Below are positions 1 through 3,750 of a stretch of DNA of 5,008 bases, one piece after another. Within the stretch, counting starts at the first letter, position 1. Every line of letters begins with the position of its first letter. Source of the DNA: CAZKMQ01 sp964554065 (GTDB taxonomy: Bacteria; Patescibacteriota; Patescibacteriia; Magasanikbacterales; JBBTQS01); the NCBI GenBank assembly GCA_964554065.1, contig CAZKMQ010000058.1, positions 1-5,008 on the forward strand, written 5' to 3'. Made by a program: the position numbers and the translations under genes. The notes below the pieces were generated by a model. It was not told the DNA's origin, did no database searches, and saw only the letters and a list, made by a program, of their open reading frames with translations.

Positions 1-22
1 GATGCAGAGTTCGGGTTTTTTC
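1..22 (+). terminator. possible right half of a cut intrinsic terminator
   Basis: The window opens with a G-rich run (AGTTCGGG) followed by six T. This is what the 3' arm and U-tract of an intrinsic terminator look like for a rightward gene lying left of the window. The 5' arm, which should read CCCGAACT or similar, would be outside the window, so the hairpin cannot be confirmed. It could also serve the leftward ftsK as a bidirectional terminator, since the opposite strand carries A-rich sequence here. This is an inference from half a structure. Confidence 0.2.
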
Positions 23-50
23 TTGAGTAGTTTTTTGTGGAGTTTAGTCA

Positions 51-2354
51 TTATTCTTTTTCTTCTTCATCATACTCATCATACTCTTCTTCGTCTGATT
101 CGTCATATTCCTCATCTTCAAGTCCATATTCTTCGTCCCAGTCTTCTTCCATGTCCTCAATATCTTGGGTTTCAAGTTCTTTTTCTGTTACCAAAATCTC
201 TCGTGGTTTTGAGCCGCGAGCCGGACCAACAATTCCTGCATCTTCAAGTTCGTCTAAGATGCGTGCTGCTCGTGCATAGCCAACACGCAGTCGGCGTTGC
301 AAGTATGAAGCTGAAGCTTTACCTTCTTTAAGTACTAAGTCACGTGCTTCTTCAAAAAGACTGTCTTGGTTTTCGCTGACTCCATTAAAGATTGTTTGTC
401 CTGCATTGTTCCCGGAGTTTTTTTCGGTGATCGAATGATCGTAGTTCGGTGTTTCATCTTCTTTCAAAAAGTTCACAACATTCTTTAGTTCTTGTTCGTT
501 GACAAAAGCACCTTGGAGTCGCTTTGGTTGTGAAAGTGATGGGCTGAGAAATAGCATGTCTCCGCGTCCAAGTAATTTTTCTGCTCCGCTTGCATCAAGA
601 ATGGTGCGTGAGTCAGTGAGTGAGGCAACACTGAATGCAACGCGCGCTGGAATATTCGCCTTAATAATTCCAGTTATCACATCAACACTTGGGCGTTGGG
701 TTGCAATAATCAGATGAATCCCAACTGCGCGTGCCATTTGGGCAAGACGTACAATACCAGCTTCAACTTCTTTTTGTGCTGTGGCCATAAGGTCTGCAAG
801 TTCATCAACAACAAAAACTAGGTATGGTAACTTTTCTTTTGCGGTGCGGTTGAATGAGGTGATGTCGCGTTTTTTGGATTTTGCAAGAAGATCAAATCGG
901 CGTTCCATCTCTGCAATAGTCCAACGTAGTGCGTTGATTGTCTTTTTTACATCTGTGATTACTGGTGTTAGCAAGTGGGGAATGCCATTGTACATGGTTA
1001 GTTCAACTCGCTTAGGGTCAACAAAGATAAATCGAAGAGTCTCGGGTGTGTTCTGGAAAATTAAACTTAAGATAATAGTGTTCAAGCACACTGTTTTACC
1101 TGATCCAGTAGCACCAGCAACCAGCATGTGGGGCATCTTAGGTAGATCAGCAAACCAGACATGGCCAGCAACATCTTTACCGAGCGCACACATCATTGTA
1201 TGTGGTCGCTTATCAAATGACTTACTTTTAAGTAGCTCGCCCAAAGTAACCATGGCAACGCGATGGTTAGGAACTTCAATTCCAACAAGGGATTTACCGG
1301 GGATTGGTGCCTCAATGCGGATAGGGTGTGCAGCAAGTTCTAAGGCTAAGTCGTTGTTCAGTGCTGTAATACGAGACAATTTGGTTCCTCGGTCAGGTTT
1401 TACTGTGTATTGAGTTACTGTTGGGCCAACACGAACTTCACCAAGGTCAACTCCAATGCCAAAGTGATCTAATGTTTCTTTAATTATTTGCGCGTTTGCC
1501 TTAATGTCTCCTGCAGTTGGTTTGCCTGAAGTAGAAGTAAGAAGTTTGTGTGGAGGCAGTCCTTTAGTACTTGTAACTTTAAAAGGATTGGCGCGGACGA
1601 GTTTTTTTGAAGAAGTAACACGTGGTGCATCCTCCTCGTCCTCATCTTCATAATATTCATCCTCGCCCTCGTCTTCCTCTTCTTCATCTTCAAACGCTTC
1701 TTCCATTTCTTCACCTTCAGTATCATCATCTCCGTCTTCATAGTTTCCAAAAACACGAAGTCGTTCAACTCGAAAGAGTGTGCCAAATAAATGTACAATT
1801 CCGAGCATCATGTTCTTAAGAAGGTTCCCAAGCCAAGAGAACATGTCCATGATGCTAGATAGTGATGTATTGAATAGAAATAGGAGTGACACGAGGAGTA
1901 GTGCAATCAGTACAACTGCAGTTACCCATACATCAAACGCTTGGGTTAGCGGATAAGAAAGAGCAACGCCAGCTAATCCTCCGCCTTTGCCGATCATGGC
2001 GGTTTCAATAGAGTTATCTCCACCAAAGAATAAGTGGATTAGTCCTGTAACACATAATGTTGTTAGTACAACGCCGATAACATGAGTTGGTTTGTATTCA
2101 TAATCTTCGTCGCGCTCAATAAGAATTGCCCACAGAATGAGCAGGATTGGCATGGCATATTTTGCAACACCAAAGGCGATAGAGAATAAATCGTTTACAA
2201 ATTTGCCAAGCAGCCCAGCTAAACCAAAAAAGCTGAGTCCTGCCAAAATAGCCAGTATAAATAAAAAAACCGCCAAAACCCCGCGTTTGATTTCAGGGTT
2301 AAGTGGGGCGGAGAACCATGATTCTTTTTTTTTGCGACGTCGGCGGTAGGCCAT
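51..2354 (-). CDS. ftsK: DNA translocase FtsK/SpoIIIE family
   Basis: This is a membrane-anchored, ATP-driven double-stranded DNA pump that clears the chromosome terminus through the closing division septum and, in the known family, directs XerCD dimer resolution. The chosen start gives 767 residues. Residues 24-50, 59-80, 90-111 and 139-162 are four hydrophobic segments (FtsK_4TM type). A linker at about 205-242 is extremely acidic (28 of 38 residues D/E). The alpha/beta motor follows: Walker A GATGSGKT at 414-421, Walker B LVFVVDE ending D517-E518, and the family motif ATQRPSVDVITG from 551. A winged-helix gamma domain (about 665-722, with YLQRRLRVGYARAARILDEL) should read polarity sequences. 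The last 43 residues form a second acidic tail (28 D/E), unusual after gamma. The longest frame starts at 2420, but its 22 extra codons contain a promoter-like TGCTATACT and would add a fifth hydrophobic segment; the ATG at 2354 (MAYRRRRKKK) fits CPR homologues better. No Shine-Dalgarno precedes any of the candidates. Stop is TAA. Identity is very sure, the start moderately. Confidence 0.97.
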   Translation of the reverse strand: MAYRRRRKKKESWFSAPLNPEIKRGVLAVFLFILAILAGLSFFGLAGLLGKFVNDLFSIAFGVAKYAMPILLILWAILIERDEDYEYKPTHVIGVVLTTLCVTGLIHLFFGGDNSIETAMIGKGGGLAGVALSYPLTQAFDVWVTAVVLIALLLVSLLFLFNTSLSSIMDMFSWLGNLLKNMMLGIVHLFGTLFRVERLRVFGNYEDGDDDTEGEEMEEAFEDEEEEDEGEDEYYEDEDEEDAPRVTSSKKLVRANPFKVTSTKGLPPHKLLTSTSGKPTAGDIKANAQIIKETLDHFGIGVDLGEVRVGPTVTQYTVKPDRGTKLSRITALNNDLALELAAHPIRIEAPIPGKSLVGIEVPNHRVAMVTLGELLKSKSFDKRPHTMMCALGKDVAGHVWFADLPKMPHMLVAGATGSGKTVCLNTIILSLIFQNTPETLRFIFVDPKRVELTMYNGIPHLLTPVITDVKKTINALRWTIAEMERRFDLLAKSKKRDITSFNRTAKEKLPYLVFVVDELADLMATAQKEVEAGIVRLAQMARAVGIHLIIATQRPSVDVITGIIKANIPARVAFSVASLTDSRTILDASGAEKLLGRGDMLFLSPSLSQPKRLQGAFVNEQELKNVVNFLKEDETPNYDHSITEKNSGNNAGQTIFNGVSENQDSLFEEARDLVLKEGKASASYLQRRLRVGYARAARILDELEDAGIVGPARGSKPREILVTEKELETQDIEDMEEDWDEEYGLEDEEYDESDEEEYDEYDEEEKE

Positions 2355-2364
2355 AGGTAGGACT

Positions 2365-2373
2365 AGTATAGCA
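2365..2373 (-). promoter_or_regulatory. extended -10 promoter of ftsK
   Basis: On the minus strand the sequence reads TGCTATACT, that is TGn joined to a TATACT -10 hexamer. Ten bases separate the hexamer from the ATG at 2354, so a transcript would start 2-4 bases before that codon. There is no good -35 at 16-18 bases (GGGATT at 17), as is allowed for extended -10 promoters. The same 10-mer TATACTAGTC occurs before the small gene at 3094. It lies inside the longest ftsK reading frame, which argues for the shorter start. Confidence 0.5.
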
Positions 2374-2920
2374 AAAATCAATAAAAAAATCCCCATATCG
2401 GGGCTGCGAGCTAACACCATACGTTGGCGCTGTGCACTGGGAGATAACGACCTTGCCTTGCGGCAAAGTGAGGAGAGAGTTTGTTACCTCAACCGATGTA
2501 CAGCAATGTATATGTCTACCCGCAGCCCTGAGACGGAGATTTGGAAAATAAAAAACGTCGACGACCCCTCCTGTGTATCTAGAGTATGGGTGCATTCGAC
2601 GGTATTGTCAAGCATGGGAGACATTCTTTTCCACACATCAGAGCAAGATGAATGCGAACTAACAATAAGGGTATGTTGCCCGCGTCTTGACTCTGATGAG
2701 TAGAAAAGATCGTGTATGCAGTATCTATTTGTATTAGGTGCAAATGTGGAGGGAGATACAACGGAATTTGGCAAGCCAAGTCCTATTGCACAACGAATGT
2801 ACAAAAAGCAGTGCATGCAGCCGGAGCCGTATGTACGCTAGTGTGGCATTCAAAGTTAACTCGAAGGGCAAGTCAATGACAAGCTAGAGATAACCCTCTC
2901 TCTCCACAATTGTCCCCAAT
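2374..2920. other. gene-poor stretch, no recognised gene
   Basis: I see no convincing gene here. Reading frames of 66-110 codons exist on both strands, but they overlap one another, are rich in Cys/His/Ser and resemble no family. Visible elements are: a minus-strand hairpin at 2451-2468 with a 7-bp stem (one G-T pair) capped by a GCAA tetraloop; a spaced TTGGC-AA-GCCAA dyad at 2768-2779; a CGTCGACG palindrome near 2556-2563; and a leftward promoter candidate at 2583-2611, listed separately. The stretch could be a long 5' leader of ftsK, an unrecognised RNA, or decayed sequence; the sequence alone does not decide. Confidence 0.5.
2583..2611 (-). promoter_or_regulatory. candidate sigma70-type promoter towards ftsK
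   Basis: On the minus strand a perfect -35 TTGACA (2606-2611) is followed after exactly 17 bases by CATACT (2583-2588), one base from the TATACT used elsewhere in this window. Transcription would begin near 2576 and run left through about 220 bases of leader into ftsK. The RNA would carry an AGGAGGGG stretch soon after its start, with no start codon at a suitable distance. This could be a second ftsK promoter or drive an unknown RNA. Confidence 0.4.
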
Positions 2921-3094
2921 TTAGTGCGTGCTGTGACCTTTTTGCAGTTTTTTAGTCTGCTGTTTGGTCTTTTGGCGCGAAGGCTTCTGCTTTTTCTTGT
3001 GTTTCTTGGTTGGCGAGTGATAATCACTGCGCAACTTTGAAACTGCAGTAGCATCAGATGAAAGTTTGATTTTCTTTGGTGTTTTTCTAGTCAT
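2921..3094 (-). CDS. small lysine-rich protein of unknown function (57 aa)
   Basis: This frame starts at ATG 3094 (MTRKTPKKIKLSSDATAV...) and ends with TAA at 2921. It has 57 residues: 16 Lys, 3 Arg and 4 His against only 2 Asp and no Glu, so the net charge is about +17. The N-terminal half contains a short mixed segment (KLSSDATAVSKLRSDY, residues 10-25); from residue 30 it is a low-complexity tail of K, Q, T and H (for example KKHKKKQKPSRQ). There is no membrane segment or signal peptide. Such composition is typical of nucleic-acid-binding or ribosome-associated tails; that role is inferred and I recognise no family. There is no Shine-Dalgarno, but a TATACT box ends seven bases before the ATG, so the mRNA is probably leaderless. 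It lies between a candidate RNA gene and ftsK on the same strand. A chance frame remains possible given its size. Confidence 0.55.
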   Translation of the reverse strand: MTRKTPKKIKLSSDATAVSKLRSDYHSPTKKHKKKQKPSRQKTKQQTKKLQKGHSTH

Positions 3095-3101
3095 ATAGAC
3101 T

Positions 3102-3107
3102 AGTATA
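3102..3107 (-). promoter_or_regulatory. -10 box of the 57-aa gene, probably leaderless
   Basis: The minus strand reads TATACT, then AGTCTAT, then ATG at 3094. With seven bases from box to codon, the expected transcription start falls at or next to the A of ATG. The 10-mer TATACTAGTC is identical to that before ftsK. No TTGACA-like -35 is present at 16-18 bases, and the TGn extension is absent, so strength cannot be judged. Confidence 0.45.
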
Positions 3108-3124
3108 ACCCAGAGAAGTAAATA

Positions 3125-3190
3125 GGGGGAGTAAAAGCGGTTGGCAGGCGTTTCGAATTGAGTACATACCTACGAGTTGTTTACTCCCCC
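3125..3190. repeat. 11-bp perfect inverted repeat
   Basis: GGGGGAGTAAA at 3125-3135 is exactly complementary to TTTACTCCCCC at 3180-3190, with a 44-base loop. It lies just downstream of the candidate RNA's terminator and just upstream of the 57-aa gene's promoter, on the same leftward axis. No T-tract follows on either strand, so it is not a standard intrinsic terminator. It could be a structured RNA element or a pair of protein-binding sites. Confidence 0.45.
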
Positions 3191-3207
3191 ATGATTACTT
3201 CCTTTAG

Positions 3208-3284
3208 AAAAAAGAAAAGGGGAACGAATGCCGGTCTGGCGTTGGGAGGACGGCGCGTGTAGCCATCCAGCATTCGTTCCCCTT
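3208..3284 (-). terminator. intrinsic terminator with long 15-bp stem
   Basis: On the minus strand AAGGGGAACGAATGC pairs perfectly with GCATTCGTTCCCCTT, followed by TTCTTTTTT. The T-rich tail occurs only on this strand, which fixes the direction. The stem is longer and its loop (38 bases) larger than in ordinary terminators, so it probably doubles as a structural domain of the RNA. Its 5' arm also contains an AAGGGG Shine-Dalgarno-like sequence five bases before an ATG (3273). Confidence 0.7.
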
Positions 3285-3349
3285 GTGAGAATTACGGCGG
3301 TGGGCGAGTTCATCGCCCACCGCCTGCCAGTGAAATGACTTCTCTGACA
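3208..3349 (-). ncRNA. candidate structured small RNA, unknown family
   Basis: A leftward transcription unit of about 140 nt can be read from sequence: a consensus promoter (3357-3385), a start near 3345-3349, and an intrinsic terminator with T-tract ending near 3208. Inside it lies a very stable hairpin, 12 perfect base pairs (3313-3324 with 3296-3307) with a TGAAC loop on the RNA strand, followed by about 11 unpaired bases and then a 15-bp perfect stem (3270-3284 with 3217-3231). The 38-base loop of that stem can form an inner 6-bp hairpin (GGATGG with CCGTCC, one G-U). A short GAGAA/TTCTC pairing may close around the first hairpin. It lacks the signature of SRP RNA (no GGAAGCAGCC-like loop), RNase P RNA (no GAGGAAAGTCC), tmRNA and tRNA, and is not the long rod of 6S RNA. 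It may be an independent sRNA or the attenuated leader of the 57-aa gene. Function unknown. Confidence 0.6.
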
Positions 3350-3356
3350 AGAGAGA

Positions 3357-3385
3357 AATATATCACATCTGAGTGAAATTGTCAA
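3357..3385 (-). promoter_or_regulatory. strong sigma70-type promoter of the candidate RNA
   Basis: The minus strand has TTGACA (3380-3385), a 17-base spacer, and TATATT (3357-3362), the hexamer preceded by TGA as in extended -10 promoters. Both hexamers are at or one base from consensus with ideal spacing. A 6-bp dyad TTCTCT...AGAGAA (minus strand, about 3341-3358) overlaps the expected start site and could be an operator. Confidence 0.75.
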
Positions 3386-3571
3386 GTCCTTGTGCGGGAT
3401 TATCAAGACAATTGCCTAATTTTAAAATAAAAAGGAACACGATGGATTAACCAGATCATTGGGGTATTTCTGGGGATAAGTTGTATATATAAGAAGAGAG
3501 AGATTTGGCTCGGAAATATTTTTTGTCTAAAATTAGGTAAAATGCAGTGAAGCTTGACAAACCCCAAACAT
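3386..3571. other. AT-rich spacer between divergent promoters
   Basis: This stretch separates the leftward promoter of the candidate RNA from the rightward rpoB promoter. It contains no gene that I can see. It includes a 13-bp imperfect inverted repeat (listed separately), a TATATATAA run at about 3484-3492, a TGGGGATAA at 3471-3479 that is one base from a DnaA box on the opposite strand, and an extra TTGACA at 3554-3559 that has no matching -10. Confidence 0.5.
3412..3540. repeat. 13-bp imperfect inverted repeat, AT-rich
   Basis: TTGCCTAATTTTA (3412-3424) matches the reverse complement of TAAAATTAGGTAA (3528-3540) at 12 of 13 positions, ten of them consecutive. The arms are 103 bases apart and sit upstream of the two divergent promoters, roughly 30-45 bases beyond each -35. 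A pair of regulator sites is possible, but the AT-rich content makes chance a real alternative. Confidence 0.3.
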
Positions 3572-3600
3572 TTGACATGAGTGGATAACTTCGCTATACT
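3572..3600 (+). promoter_or_regulatory. sigma70-type promoter of rpoB
   Basis: TTGACA (3572-3577), a 17-base spacer and TATACT (3595-3600) give a near-perfect consensus promoter pointing to rpoB. Transcription should start near 3606-3608, leaving an untranslated leader of about 144 nt. The spacer contains AGTGGATAA, one base from the DnaA box TGTGGATAA. Confidence 0.85.
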
Positions 3601-3603
3601 TAG

Positions 3604-3616
3604 CCACGACTCGTGG
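3604..3616 (+). promoter_or_regulatory. palindrome over the rpoB transcription start
   Basis: CCACGACTCGTGG is a perfect 6+6 dyad around a single central C, beginning four bases after the -10 box and thus spanning the predicted start site. The position suits a repressor operator. As RNA it could also form a short 5-bp hairpin at or near the transcript's 5' end, followed by four T. The sequence does not decide between these. Confidence 0.4.
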
Positions 3617-3638
3617 TTTTCACCCTAATGATTACTAC

Positions 3639-3676
3639 GTGCAAGGTTCAAACCTTCATGACTCCCTTGCATTTTT
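3639..3676 (+). terminator. attenuator-like hairpin in the rpoB leader
   Basis: TGCAAGG (3640-3646) pairs with CCTTGCA (3665-3671), extendable by one G-T pair, and TTTTT follows at once. The 5' arm can instead form AAGGT-TCAA-ACCTT (3643-3656), which would exclude the terminator form. Two mutually exclusive structures ahead of a T-tract are the usual design of an attenuator. The stem is only 7 bp with an 18-base loop, so it would be a leaky terminator. Confidence 0.4.
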
Positions 3677-3711
3677 CATACAAATTATCTCCCTTACAAA
3701 CACTATAGATC

Positions 3712-3737
3712 TCCTGTTAGTCGCAGGAAGGTTTTTT
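3712..3737 (+). promoter_or_regulatory. hairpin covering the only SD-like sequence of rpoB
   Basis: TCCTG (3712-3716) pairs with CAGGA (3724-3728) across a 7-base loop, and six T lie at 3732-3737. The 3' arm overlaps AGGAAGG (3725-3731), the only Shine-Dalgarno-like sequence before rpoB. It ends 19 bases before the ATG at 3751, too far for normal use, but its AGGA core lies seven bases before an in-frame TTG at 3736. The hairpin could therefore mask ribosome binding. Confidence 0.35.
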
Positions 3738-3750
3738 GTTTTCAAAAACT

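Larger units (their letters stand above)
3607..3750 (+). promoter_or_regulatory. rpoB 5' leader
   Basis: About 144 transcribed bases separate the promoter from the rpoB ATG. They hold a terminator-like hairpin (3639-3676), a competing small hairpin, a second hairpin with T-tract (3712-3737) and a 26-codon upstream frame (3628-3708, MITTCKVQTF...) that crosses the first hairpin. In many bacteria rpoB follows rplJ-rplL and is controlled by the L10 leader and by attenuation; here those genes are absent, so control may have moved to this leader. No match to a known riboswitch was seen. Confidence 0.5.

Noticed and set aside
781..1413. 210-codon plus-strand frame inside ftsK
   Set aside because: It is the antisense shadow of the FtsK motor domain; the other plus-strand frames within 37-2349 are likewise shadows.
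2581..2640. tmRNA-like 5' motif (GCATTCGACGG followed by AAGCATG, plus strand)
   Set aside because: There is no G-rich acceptor strand before it, no matching 3' T-arm and acceptor about 350 bases on, and no tag reading frame ending in Ala-Ala.
2458..2816. Overlapping frames of 66-110 codons on both strands
   Set aside because: They overlap each other in several frames, show Cys/His/Ser-rich composition, and have no ribosome site or recognisable motif.
2744..2887. 47-codon plus-strand frame (MWREIQRNLASQ...)
   Set aside because: No ribosome-binding site or promoter, and composition gives no sign of selection as protein.
3125..3190. tRNA-like reading of the GGGGGAG...CTCCCCC element
   Set aside because: Tested on both strands: no T-arm before the 3' strand, no anticodon arm, and only 66 bases.
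3170..3406. 78-codon minus-strand frame
   Set aside because: It runs through the consensus promoter and both long RNA stems; its protein has no family character.
2421..3750. Replication origin in the divergent gap
   Set aside because: No dnaA/dnaN nearby, no cluster of exact DnaA boxes and no typical repeat-rich unwinding element; only a few loose sites.
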